This document shows positions 14,249 through 21,755 of a stretch of DNA of 21,755 nucleotides, piece after piece. Numbering within the stretch: the first letter of the stretch is position 1; each line of letters starts with the position of its first letter. The stretch is from CAZLIC01 sp964559535 (GTDB taxonomy: Bacteria > Pseudomonadota > Alphaproteobacteria > Rhodobacterales > Rhodobacteraceae), in the NCBI GenBank assembly GCA_964559535.1, contig CAZLIC010000076.1:1-21755 (forward strand), written 5' to 3'. The position numbers and the translations under genes were made by a program. The notes beneath the pieces were generated by a model, which was not told the origin of the DNA, did not search any database, and worked only from the letters and a program-made list of their open reading frames with translations.

Positions 14249-17200
14249 ATGGACAGCAAGGCGCCGGAACAGCAGGCAAACCGCGACGACCTGCCCGAGG
14301 CCTGGCCGTCGGCTGCGGCCGCCACGCTGTCGCCCGGCGCCAGGCCCGCGTCCCCCGGCCTGCGCACCCGCATCCGCGAACGCCGCCATGCGCGGGCGGC
14401 ACGCCCCCTGCGCGGGCCCTGGGCGATGATCGTCACCCTTGTTGTCCTGTTCGTGCTGGTCTTCGGCGCGCTGGGTCTGACGGGCAAGCCCATCCGCCTG
14501 CCGGTCTGGCTGGTGGCCGAGGCCGAGGCGCGGCTGAACCGGTCCTTGGGGCGTGCCGCGGGGGTGGGGCCGGTGTCGGCGGTGGCCCTGGGTGGTGCGG
14601 TGGTCATCGTCGACCGCGCCGACTGGACGCCCAAGCTGGTGCTGGAAGACCTGCAGGTGCTGAAGACCGGCGGCGGGACCCTGGTGTCGGTGCCCGAGGC
14701 GGTGGTCACGCTGGACGGCACCGCGGCGCTGCAGGGCGAAGTGCGGGTGTCGGCGGTGCGGCTGGTGGGCGTGCAGGTGGCGCTGCGGCGGCTGCCGGAC
14801 GGCAGTTTCGACATCGCGCTGGGCGGCGGCATGCCGCCCATGACATTCGACAGCCTGGCCGTCGGGCTGCGCGCCTTCGATGGTTTCTTCACAAGGCCCT
14901 CGCTGGCTGGCCTGGCCCGGATCGAGGCCGAGGCGCTGACGCTGACCATTGCCGACGAACGGGCCGGGCGCACCTGGCAGCTGGGTGACGGCCGCCTGAC
15001 GGTGGAGCCGCGGCCGGGCGGGGTTGCCGCCGAACTGGGCCTGACCGTGGTGGGCGGGGCGCAGACCAATGCCCGTGCCCGCGCCGTGGTGGTCACCGAC
15101 CGGGCCGCCGAAACCGCCCGGCTGACCGTGGCCGTCGATCATGTGGCGGCGCAGGACATTGCGCGGCAGGCCAACGGCCTGGCCTGGCTGGCGCTGGTCG
15201 AGGCCGAGGTGTCGGGCCAGCTGACCGCGGCGCTGTCGATTTCGGCCGCAGCGCCGGGGCCTGCAGGCCCCATCGAGGCCGCGCTGACCCTGGGGCCCGG
15301 CGCCCTGCGCCCCGAGGCCGGCGGGGCGCCCGTCGCCTTTGACCGCGCGGCCATGTCGGTGGCCTTCGACCCGGCGCGCGAACGGCTGGAAGTGCGCGAC
15401 CTGACCGTGGAAAGCCGCACCCTTCGGCTGTCGGCCGAAGGCCACGCCGATGTGCCGGGGGTGATCGGCGGGGTACCCGAGATGGCCATCGTGCAGGTGG
15501 CCGTGCGTGACCTGAAGATCGACCCCGAGGGGCTGTTCGCCACCCCCGCCGTGTTCGACGGCGGCGGCATCGACTTGCGGGTGCGGCGCGATCCCTTCAC
15601 GGTCGAGATCGGCCAGGCCTCGCTGCGCGACGGCCCCCGGCTTCTGACGGTCCGCGGCCGCGTGCGGGCCGAGCCCGCGGGTTGGAACCTTGCGCTTGAC
15701 CTGAACCTCGACCGCATCGACCACCGGCGCCTCTCGCAACTCTGGCCGCTGACCCTGGTACCCCGCACGCGCGCCTGGTTCGTGAACAACGTGACCGAAG
15801 GCGAACTGGTCGATCTGGAGGGCGGCCTGCGCCTGAAACCGGGGGCCGAGCCGCAGCTGGCCGTCAGCTATCAGTTCGCCGACGCAAACGTGCGCCTGGT
15901 CAAGGGCCTGCCGCCGGTCCGGCAGGGCCACGGCTACGCCATGCTCGAGGCGTCGCGCTATACGCTGGTGATGGATCAGGGGGAAATCCGGCCGCCGCTG
16001 GGCGGAACTCTGGACGTGTCCGGGTCGGTGCTGAAGATTGCCGACGTCACGCAAGTTCCTGCCGTGGGCGACATCGCGCTGCAAAGCCGCGGCCCGCTGA
16101 CCGCCACGCTGTCGCTTCTGGATGAAGACCCGTTTCTGTACATGCAGAAGGCCGGCCTGCCGGTGGACCTGGGCGAAGGGCGGGCGGTCTTTGCCGCCTC
16201 GACCCGGCGTCCCATGGCGGCGCTTCCTCCCGGCGCGCAGTTTCCCTGGGCGGCGCGCGGCTATGTGACCGATTTCCGCTCGACGCGGCTGGTGCCCGAC
16301 CGCGACATGCGCGCGCCCCGGCTGGAGGTGACCGCAGACCCCGGGCAGCTGCGCATCCTGGGCGATATCACGCTGGATGGCGTGCCGTTCTCGGGCCAGC
16401 TGGAACAGCCGCTGGGGCCCGACGCAGGCGCCGGGGTCGTGACGGCCCGGTTCCCGATCAGCGCCGACAGCACGGCGCGACTGCGGCTGGGCCTGCCGCA
16501 AGGCGCGCTGTCCGGCTCGGCCACCGGCGACGTGACGCTGACCTTGCCGCAAGGTGCCGCGCCGCAGTTGCGCGTCACCTCGTCTTTGCAGGGGCTTGCG
16601 GTGCGCATTCCCGAAGTCGGCTGGTCCAAGCCGCGCAACGCGCGCGCCACACTGACAGTCGAGGCCCGGCTGGGGGCGGCACCGGCGGTGACGCGGCTGG
16701 CGCTGGATGCCGCGGGCCTGCAGGCCGAAGGGTCCATGACCCTGCTGCCGCGCGGTGGCATGGGCCGCATGCAACTGGCCCGGCTGCGTGCGGGAGACTG
16801 GCTGGACGGCCAGGCCGTGCTGACCGGCCGTGGCAACGCCAGCCCTGCCGTCGCGCTGACCGGCGGCCGGGTCGACCTGCGGCGCCTGCCCGACGGCATG
16901 GGCGGCGCTGGCGGCGGCGCGGGTGCGCCCATCTCGCTGTCGCTGGACCGGGTGCAGATCAGCGAATCCATCGCGCTGACCGGGGTCCAGGGTGACCTGA
17001 CGACGCGCGGCGGCGTGCAGGGCAGTTTCCGCGGCCAGGTGAACGGCGGACAGGCGGTGGTGGGGCGCCTGGAACCCTCGGCCGAAGGCACCGCCATCAG
17101 CGTGACCAGCGGCAACGCGGGCGGTGTGCTGTCGGCGGCGGGCATCTTCCCCAATGCCCGCGGCGGGTCGCTGTCGATGCGGGTGGTGCCGCGCGGCAAC

Positions 17201-17665
17201 GGCTGGGACGGCCGGATCGAGGTGACGGACGTGCGCGTGCGCAACACGCCGGTGATCGCCGAACTGATCAACGCCATCAGTGTGGTGGGGCTCTTGGACC
17301 AGCTGAACGGCCAGGGGCTTTACTTCGGCAGCGCCGAGGCCGATTTCCGGCTGACAGCGGGCGGCGTGGATGTGCGCCGCGGCTCGGCCATCGGGGCATC
17401 GCTGGGCGTGTCGATGGCCGGGATCTACGACTTCGGGCGCGAAAGGCTGGACATGCGGGGCGTGGTGTCGCCGATCTACCTGCTGAACGGCATCGGGTCC
17501 ATCTTCTCGCGCCGGGGCGAGGGGCTGTTCGGCTTCAACTACCGGCTCACCGGAACGCCCGACAACCCGCAGGTGTCGGTCAACCCGCTGTCGATCCTGA
17601 CGCCGGGCATGTTCCGCGAACTGTTCCGCGCCCCGCCGCCGCGCATCGAAGGAAGCGGCGGGTGA
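14249..17665 (+). CDS. YhdP/AsmA-like membrane-anchored bridge protein
   Basis: This 1138-residue protein has a basic N-terminal cytoplasmic region (about 1-56, RERRHARAARPLR), one TM segment at about 58-79, and a very long periplasmic part made of repeated amphipathic beta strands. It fits the DUF3971/AsmA-like group that includes YhdP, thought to move phospholipids between inner and outer membranes. The C-terminal segment VTDVRVRNTPVIAELINAISVVGLLDQLNGQGLYF and the closing FNYRLTGTPDNPQVSVNPLSILTPGMFRELF are typical. The ATG at 14249 has TAGGGG upstream. Its stop overlaps the queA GTG start (GTGA). A lipid-transport function is inferred from the family. Confidence 0.88.
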   Translation: MDSKAPEQQANRDDLPEAWPSAAAATLSPGARPASPGLRTRIRERRHARAARPLRGPWAMIVTLVVLFVLVFGALGLTGKPIRLPVWLVAEAEARLNRSLGRAAGVGPVSAVALGGAVVIVDRADWTPKLVLEDLQVLKTGGGTLVSVPEAVVTLDGTAALQGEVRVSAVRLVGVQVALRRLPDGSFDIALGGGMPPMTFDSLAVGLRAFDGFFTRPSLAGLARIEAEALTLTIADERAGRTWQLGDGRLTVEPRPGGVAAELGLTVVGGAQTNARARAVVVTDRAAETARLTVAVDHVAAQDIARQANGLAWLALVEAEVSGQLTAALSISAAAPGPAGPIEAALTLGPGALRPEAGGAPVAFDRAAMSVAFDPARERLEVRDLTVESRTLRLSAEGHADVPGVIGGVPEMAIVQVAVRDLKIDPEGLFATPAVFDGGGIDLRVRRDPFTVEIGQASLRDGPRLLTVRGRVRAEPAGWNLALDLNLDRIDHRRLSQLWPLTLVPRTRAWFVNNVTEGELVDLEGGLRLKPGAEPQLAVSYQFADANVRLVKGLPPVRQGHGYAMLEASRYTLVMDQGEIRPPLGGTLDVSGSVLKIADVTQVPAVGDIALQSRGPLTATLSLLDEDPFLYMQKAGLPVDLGEGRAVFAASTRRPMAALPPGAQFPWAARGYVTDFRSTRLVPDRDMRAPRLEVTADPGQLRILGDITLDGVPFSGQLEQPLGPDAGAGVVTARFPISADSTARLRLGLPQGALSGSATGDVTLTLPQGAAPQLRVTSSLQGLAVRIPEVGWSKPRNARATLTVEARLGAAPAVTRLALDAAGLQAEGSMTLLPRGGMGRMQLARLRAGDWLDGQAVLTGRGNASPAVALTGGRVDLRRLPDGMGGAGGGAGAPISLSLDRVQISESIALTGVQGDLTTRGGVQGSFRGQVNGGQAVVGRLEPSAEGTAISVTSGNAGGVLSAAGIFPNARGGSLSMRVVPRGNGWDGRIEVTDVRVRNTPVIAELINAISVVGLLDQLNGQGLYFGSAEADFRLTAGGVDVRRGSAIGASLGVSMAGIYDFGRERLDMRGVVSPIYLLNGIGSIFSRRGEGLFGFNYRLTGTPDNPQVSVNPLSILTPGMFRELFRAPPPRIEGSGG

Positions 17666-18726
17666 AGCTTTCGGACTTCGACTTCGACCTGCCCGAGCGT
17701 CTGATCGCCGTCCGACCGGCCCGCCCGCGGTCTTCGGCGCGTTTGCTGGTGGTGCGGCCGGATCGGTGGGAGGACCGGCAAGTCCTTGATCTGCCGTCGC
17801 TTCTGCAGCCCGGTGACCGGCTGGTGCTGAACAACACCAAGGTCATCCCGGCGCGGCTGACGGGGGAAAGACTGCGGGCAGGTGGCGGGGCGAAGGTCGA
17901 GGTGACCTTGCTGGAACCGGCGGCGCAGGGGGGCTGGCGGGTGCTGGCCAAGCCGTTGCGAAAGCTGGCGGCGGGCGATGTGGTGCGGTTCGGGCCGGGG
18001 CTTGCGGCTGCTGTCGCGGAACGCACGGAAACCGAGGCGCGGCTGGTGTTCGATGCCGAGGGGGATGCGTTCGAAAGGGCGCTGGCCGCGGCGGGCACCA
18101 TGCCGCTGCCGCCCTACATCGCTGCGAAAAGGCCGCCGGACGATCAGGACAGCGTCGACTATCAGTCGGTCTTCGCGCGGCATTCCGGCGCCGTCGCGGC
18201 CCCTACCGCATCGCTGCACTTCGACGGGCCGCTGCTGCAGGCGCTGCGCGACAAGGGCGTGGATTTCACCGAGGTGACACTGCATGTGGGGGCGGGGACG
18301 TTCCTGCCGGTGAAGGTTGACGATGTGGCGACGCATAAAATGCATGCCGAACAAGGCGTTGTGACCGAAGGTGCAGCGGCGGCGATCAATGCCACGAAGG
18401 CGGCAGGGGGGCGGATCATTCCGGTGGGCACCACGGCGCTGCGGCTGATCGAGAGTGCGGCCAACGCGGAGGGCCGGATGCAGCCGTTCCGGGGTGCCAC
18501 CGACATCTTCATCCATCCGGGCTACCAGTTCCGCGTCACCGACGGACTGGTCACGAATTTCCACCTGCCACGGTCAACCCTGTTGATGCTGGTCAGCGCC
18601 CTGATGGGGCGAGAGACGATTCTGGCGGCCTATGCGCATGCGGTGGCCAAAGGCTACCGCTTCTTCAGCTACGGTGATGCGTCGCTGCTGCTGCCGGGGG
18701 GGCAATCTGCCCGGACGCCCCTGTAG
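17662..18726 (+). CDS. queA: tRNA preQ1(34) S-adenosylmethionine ribosyltransferase-isomerase
   Basis: QueA transfers and isomerises the ribose of SAM onto preQ1 in the wobble position of tRNA, the penultimate step of queuosine synthesis. The 354-residue protein shows the family signatures FDFDLPERLIA, DRLVLNNTKVIPARL, TASLHFD, TLHVGAGTFLPVK and TNFHLPRSTLLMLVSALMG. The start is a GTG at 17662 overlapping the upstream stop, with AAGGA before it. The conserved C-terminal core ends at GYRFFSYGDASLLL; the last ten residues (PGGQSARTPL) and the TAG are encoded by sequence belonging to the adjoining palindromic repeat, so this tail is probably lineage-specific. Confidence 0.95.
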   Translation: MKLSDFDFDLPERLIAVRPARPRSSARLLVVRPDRWEDRQVLDLPSLLQPGDRLVLNNTKVIPARLTGERLRAGGGAKVEVTLLEPAAQGGWRVLAKPLRKLAAGDVVRFGPGLAAAVAERTETEARLVFDAEGDAFERALAAAGTMPLPPYIAAKRPPDDQDSVDYQSVFARHSGAVAAPTASLHFDGPLLQALRDKGVDFTEVTLHVGAGTFLPVKVDDVATHKMHAEQGVVTEGAAAAINATKAAGGRIIPVGTTALRLIESAANAEGRMQPFRGATDIFIHPGYQFRVTDGLVTNFHLPRSTLLMLVSALMGRETILAAYAHAVAKGYRFFSYGDASLLLPGGQSARTPL

Positions 18727-18781
18727 GGTGGGCAATCTGCCCACCTTCGGCTCCGGAAGGTGGGCAGATTGCCCACCCTAC
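18700..18781. repeat. Nested REP/BIME-like palindromic element at the queA 3' end
   Basis: A perfect 26-bp inverted repeat (18723-18748 and 18756-18781) surrounds a 7-nt loop. Each arm is itself a near-palindrome, GGTGGGCA-ATC-TGCCCACC. The core GGGCAATCTGCCC occurs in direct orientation at 18700-18712 and 18730-18742, and inverted at 18762-18774. The left arm contains the queA stop codon. Such nested structures are typical of REP- or BIME-type mobile repeats and could form a cruciform or a strong 3' hairpin on mRNA. It has no T-tract, so it would protect or end the queA message only with Rho or nuclease involvement. Confidence 0.85.
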
Positions 18782-18795
18782 CGGGCCGGCCCGGT
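18780..18795. repeat. 16-bp perfect palindrome next to the repeat element
   Basis: ACCGGGCCGGCCCGGT is its own reverse complement and abuts the right end of the 26-bp inverted repeat, sharing two bases with it. It could be part of the mobile element, its target site, or an operator for the MFS gene downstream. It is not found elsewhere in the window by eye. Confidence 0.6.
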
Positions 18796-18829
18796 CGCGC
18801 GGGCATCGCGGGGCCGCCCCATGCCGCGA

Positions 18830-18858
18830 TTGACACGGGCCTGGTCGCGGGGCAGGCG
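18830..18858 (+). promoter_or_regulatory. Candidate promoter of the MFS gene with consensus -35 box
   Basis: TTGACA at 18830-18835 is a perfect -35 consensus. The bases 17 bp downstream (CAGGCG, 18853-18858) are a poor -10 match, so activator help or a different sigma factor would be needed. The remaining part of the 185-bp gap between queA and the MFS gene holds only the repeat and palindrome listed separately. Confidence 0.3.
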
Positions 18859-18911
18859 ATGGCGGCGGGCGGGGCGTGGCAGGCTTTGGCACGGCGGCAA
18901 CGGAGGGGACG

Positions 18912-20150
18912 ATGGTTTCGGTTCTGCGGGTGACCTGGCCGCTTCTGCTGGGCGTGATGCTGCTGATGGTCGGCAACGGCATGCAGGGCTCGCTGCTGGG
19001 CATCCGCGGCAAGATCGAGGGCTTCGGCACGCTGCAGCTGTCGATCGTGATGTCGGCCTATTTCGCGGGCTTCCTGGCGGGCAGCCAGCTGACGCCGCAG
19101 ATGATCCGGCGGGTGGGTCATGTGCGGGTGTTTGCCGCCATGGGGTCGCTGATTTCGGCGGTGCTGGTGCTGTATCCGCTGATCCCCGACTGGGTCAGCT
19201 GGGCGCTGATGCGGGTGCTGATCGGGTTTGCCTTCTCCTCGATCTACATCACCAGCGAATCCTGGCTGAACAACATCGCCACGAACGAGACGCGGGGGCA
19301 GGCGCTGTCGGCCTACATGATTGTCCAGATGATCGGGATCATCAGTTCGCAGGCGCTCTTGAACGTGGCACCGCCCGAGGGGTGGGAGCTGTTCGTGATC
19401 CCCTCGGTGCTGGTGTCGCTGGCGTTCCTGCCACTGCTGCTGGCGCCGTCCCCGGCGCCCACCTTCGATTCGGCGCGCAGCCTGGGGTTCCGGCGGCTGT
19501 TCCGCATCTCGCCCCTGGGCTGCGTGGGCATGCTGCTGACGGGGGGCGTGTTCTCGGCGATGTTCGGGATGTCGTCGGTCTGGGGGTCTATGGCGGGGCT
19601 GACGGTGCGCGAGATCACGCTGTTCGTGGGCCTGATGTATGTGGGCGGGCTGGTGCTGCAGTACCCCATCGGCTGGCTGTCCGACCGGATTGACCGGCGG
19701 CGGCTGATCCTGGGGCTCTCGGCCTGGGCGGCGGTGGTGATGCTGGTGCCGTTCCTGTTCGACGTGCCGTTCTGGGCGCTCTTGGTGGTGGCCTTCCTGC
19801 TGGGCGGCATCATCAACCCGCTGTATTCGGTGCTGATCGCCTACACGAATGACTTCCTGGGCAAGGACCAGATGGCGGCGGCCAGTGCCGGGCTGATCTT
19901 CCTGAACGGGTTCGGGGCGATCTTCGGGCCGCTGGCCAGCGGCTGGCTGATCGAGAATGTGGGGCCGAGCGGGTTCTTCCTGTTCATGGGGGTGCTTTTT
20001 GCCGCGCTGGCGGGCTATGCTGCCTGGCGGATGACGCGCCGCGCGGCGCCAGCCCGGTCGCAGGGTGCCGCGCCGATGAACCCCAACGCTTCGGCGCTGG
20101 CGGTGGGGGCGGTGCTGGAGAAGGGATCGGCCGATCCGAAGGCGGCCTGA
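18912..20150 (+). CDS. MFS transporter, YcaD-like
   Basis: The 412-residue protein has about twelve hydrophobic segments in two halves, as in the major facilitator superfamily. The motif YITSESWLNNIATNETRGQALSAY after TM4 is typical of the YcaD-type branch, and GWLSDRIDRRRLI between TM8 and TM9 is the MFS loop motif. The substrate is unknown. A soluble Ala/Pro-rich tail of about 40 residues follows the last TM. The ATG at 18912 was chosen for its GGAGGGG ribosome site; a GTG at 18876 would add 12 residues but has no such site. A DUF924 gene follows after 12 bp, so the two are likely co-transcribed. Confidence 0.9.
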   Translation: MVSVLRVTWPLLLGVMLLMVGNGMQGSLLGIRGKIEGFGTLQLSIVMSAYFAGFLAGSQLTPQMIRRVGHVRVFAAMGSLISAVLVLYPLIPDWVSWALMRVLIGFAFSSIYITSESWLNNIATNETRGQALSAYMIVQMIGIISSQALLNVAPPEGWELFVIPSVLVSLAFLPLLLAPSPAPTFDSARSLGFRRLFRISPLGCVGMLLTGGVFSAMFGMSSVWGSMAGLTVREITLFVGLMYVGGLVLQYPIGWLSDRIDRRRLILGLSAWAAVVMLVPFLFDVPFWALLVVAFLLGGIINPLYSVLIAYTNDFLGKDQMAAASAGLIFLNGFGAIFGPLASGWLIENVGPSGFFLFMGVLFAALAGYAAWRMTRRAAPARSQGAAPMNPNASALAVGAVLEKGSADPKAA

Positions 20151-20162
20151 GGGGAGACAGAC

Positions 20163-20756
20163 ATGGGCACACCGGCAGAAGTTCTGGAGTTCTGGCTGCA
20201 CGAGGTGGGCGAAGAGGGCTGGTACAAGGGTGGCGAGGCGCTGGATGCGCTGTGCCGCGACCGCTGGCTGGACCTGTGGCAGGCGGCCCGCGACGGGGGC
20301 CTTGACCATTGGGTCGAGGGCACGCCAGGCACGCTGGCATTTCTGGTGCTGACCGACCAGTTACCGCGCAACATGTTCCGCGGCACCGCCGATGCCTTTG
20401 CCACCGACGCGCAGGCCCGGGCGGCGGCGGGCAAGGCGCTGGAGGCCGGCTGGGACATTGGCGCGCCGGAACCGGAGCGGCAGTTTTTCTACATGCCCTT
20501 CGAACATGCCGAGGACATTGCCGACCAGGACCTTGCCGTGGCGCTGATGGCCGAACGGCTGCCGGCTGACCCGGACAACCTGCTGCATGCCCGTGCCCAC
20601 CGCGAGATCATCCGCGCCTTCGGCCGGTTTCCCACGCGCAACGCGGCGCTGGGGCGGGTGACGACGTCCGAGGAGCAGGTCTACCTCGATACCGGCGGTT
20701 ATGCGGCGTTCGTGAAGGCCATGCGCGCCGTGCATGGCGATACGGCACCGGGTTGA
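20163..20756 (+). CDS. DUF924-family protein
   Basis: The 197-residue soluble protein matches the DUF924 family, which is widespread in proteobacteria and has no established function. Typical features are the N-terminal VLEFWLHEVGEEGWYKGG, the segment LAFLVLTDQLPRNMFRGTADAFATDAQA, the aromatic FFYMPFEHAED, and FGRFPTRNAALGR near the C-terminus. It is predicted to be all-helical and cytoplasmic. The ATG at 20163 follows AGGGGAG. It lies 12 bp after the MFS gene and 56 bp before lpdA, so it could share a transcript with either. Confidence 0.88.
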   Translation: MGTPAEVLEFWLHEVGEEGWYKGGEALDALCRDRWLDLWQAARDGGLDHWVEGTPGTLAFLVLTDQLPRNMFRGTADAFATDAQARAAAGKALEAGWDIGAPEPERQFFYMPFEHAEDIADQDLAVALMAERLPADPDNLLHARAHREIIRAFGRFPTRNAALGRVTTSEEQVYLDTGGYAAFVKAMRAVHGDTAPG

Positions 20757-20773
20757 TTGCTCGGGCGATGGCG

Positions 20774-20793
20774 GTGGTTTAAGGGTGAACCAC
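20774..20793 (+). promoter_or_regulatory. Small hairpin in the lpdA leader
   Basis: GTGGTT (20774-20779) and AACCAC (20788-20793) form a 6-bp stem with an 8-nt loop, followed by TTT. It sits 19 nt before the lpdA ATG and could be a weak terminator for DUF924, an attenuator, or chance. Confidence 0.2.
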
Positions 20794-20812
20794 TTTCCAG
20801 GGAGGGACGGGG

Positions 20813-21755
20813 ATGGCGGCGGCACAGTTCGACATGATCGTGATCGGGGCGGGTCCGGGCGGCTATGTGGCCGCGATCCGGGGCGCGCAGCTGGGCCTGA
20901 AGGTGGCCATCGTCGAGCGTGAGCATCTGGGCGGCATCTGCCTGAACTGGGGCTGCATCCCGACCAAGGCCATGCTGCGCAGCGCCGAGGTGTTTCACCT
21001 GATGCACCGCGCCAAGGAGTTCGGGCTTACCGCGACCGGCGTGGGGTTCGACCTGCCCGCCGTGGTGGCACGGTCGCGCAAGGTGGCGGGGCAACTGTCG
21101 GGCGGCATCGGCCACCTGATGAAGAAGAACAAGATCACCGTGTTCATGGGCGCAGCCACGCTGACCGGGGCGACCTCGGTTTCGGTGAAGACCGACAAGG
21201 GCGTCGAAGAGCTGTCGGCCAAGGCCGTGGTGCTGGCCACCGGCGCGCGGGCGCGCGAATTGCCGGGGCTCGAGGCGGACGGCGACCTCGTGTGGTCCTA
21301 CCGGCACGCGCTGGTGGCGCCGCGGATGCCGAAACGGCTCCTGGTCATCGGGTCAGGCGCCATCGGCATCGAATTCGCGTCGTTCTTCAATACGCTGGGG
21401 TCCAAGACCACGGTCGTCGAGGTGATGGACCGCATCCTGCCGGTGGAAGATGCCGAGATTTCGGCCTTTGCGAAAAAGCAGTTCGTCAAGCAGGGCATGA
21501 CCATTCTGGAAAAGAGCGCCGTCAAGAAGCTGGACCGCAAGCCGGGCGTCGGCGTGACCGCGCATATTGAGACGGGCGGGAAGGTCGAGACCCACGATTT
21601 CGACACGGTGATTTCCGCCGTGGGCATCGTGGGCAACGTCGAGAACCTGGGGCTGGAGGCGCTGGGGGTGAAGATCGACCGGACGCATGTGGTGACAGAC
21701 GAATTCTGCCGCACCGGCGTGCCGGGGCTGTATGCCATCGGCGACGTGGCGGGGG
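20813..21755 (+). CDS. lpdA: Dihydrolipoyl dehydrogenase (E3), 5' part cut by window end
   Basis: The first 314 residues of an FAD-dependent dihydrolipoyl dehydrogenase are present; the frame is open to the last base. The enzyme reoxidises the lipoyl groups of 2-oxoacid dehydrogenase complexes and reduces NAD+. Visible motifs are the FAD-binding GAGPGG (12-17), the redox-active disulfide GGICLNWGCIPTK (C43 and C48), the NAD-binding GSGAIG (180-185) and the second FAD motif YAIGDVAG at the end. The Trp in the disulfide loop is common in alphaproteobacterial E3 of the pyruvate dehydrogenase type. There is no N-terminal lipoyl domain. The ATG at 20813 has GGGAGGG upstream. The catalytic His-Glu pair and dimer domain lie outside the window. 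Confidence 0.95.
   Translation, partial: MAAAQFDMIVIGAGPGGYVAAIRGAQLGLKVAIVEREHLGGICLNWGCIPTKAMLRSAEVFHLMHRAKEFGLTATGVGFDLPAVVARSRKVAGQLSGGIGHLMKKNKITVFMGAATLTGATSVSVKTDKGVEELSAKAVVLATGARARELPGLEADGDLVWSYRHALVAPRMPKRLLVIGSGAIGIEFASFFNTLGSKTTVVEVMDRILPVEDAEISAFAKKQFVKQGMTILEKSAVKKLDRKPGVGVTAHIETGGKVETHDFDTVISAVGIVGNVENLGLEALGVKIDRTHVVTDEFCRTGVPGLYAIGDVAG

Noticed and set aside
14120..16774. Long minus-strand extension upstream of bcp within the 1040-codon frame
   Set aside because: Only the last 155 codons show peroxiredoxin features; the rest is low-complexity shadow opposite the YhdP-like gene, and a good ATG with ribosome site exists at 14119.
18700..18781. CRISPR array
   Set aside because: The repeats are nested inverted copies with no regularly spaced unique spacers and no cas genes.
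18723..18781. Classic intrinsic terminator for queA
   Set aside because: The stem is much longer than usual, and no T-tract follows on either strand.

Overview
The window is a GC-rich, densely packed stretch of bacterial chromosome. Its gene content, protein signatures and short gene overlaps point to an alphaproteobacterium, most likely of the family Rhodobacteraceae. The best clues are the alphaproteobacterial-type E3 redox motif (GGICLNWGCIPTK), the argC-ccmE overlap, the bactofilin/M23 pair and above all a gene-transfer-agent-type endolysin/holin pair. The organism call rests on family recognition; no search was run.

Layout from left to right. The 3' part of murI (1-420, +) faces an unrecognised one-TM protein (523-1197, -). 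Then come argC and ccmE, overlapping by ATGA (1335-2818, +), followed by a two-gene lysis cassette: a GH108 muramidase (2861-3472) and a GTA-family holin (3463-3942). The cassette runs tail to tail into a ScsC/DsbA-like periplasmic thiol oxidoreductase (3946-4683, -). Divergent from that lie an N-acetylmuramoyl-L-alanine amidase (4832-6034), penicillin-binding protein 1A (6110-8656), prfB (8756-9883) and a DUF2189 membrane protein (9987-10766), all +. A convergent terminator separates these from a minus-strand block: bactofilin and M23 peptidase (10816-12670), then DUF455 and the peroxiredoxin Bcp (12813-14119). Divergent again are a 1138-residue YhdP/AsmA-like protein and queA (14249-18726), then a nested palindromic repeat (18700-18795), an MFS transporter, a DUF924 protein and the start of lpdA (20813 to the window edge).

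The recurring theme is the cell wall: precursor supply (MurI), synthesis (PBP1A), remodelling (AmiC-type amidase, M23 peptidase with bactofilin scaffold) and dedicated lysis (muramidase plus holin). The rest is housekeeping: arginine synthesis, cytochrome c maturation, periplasmic thiol chemistry, peroxide defence, translation termination, queuosine synthesis and the E3 subunit of 2-oxoacid dehydrogenases.

The two most notable items are the lysis cassette, which has no phage structural genes beside it and has a hairpin predicted to cover the endolysin Shine-Dalgarno sequence, and the palindromic repeat at the 3' end of queA, which appears to supply the last codons and the stop codon of that gene. 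No tRNA, rRNA, CRISPR array, insertion sequence or transposase was seen.
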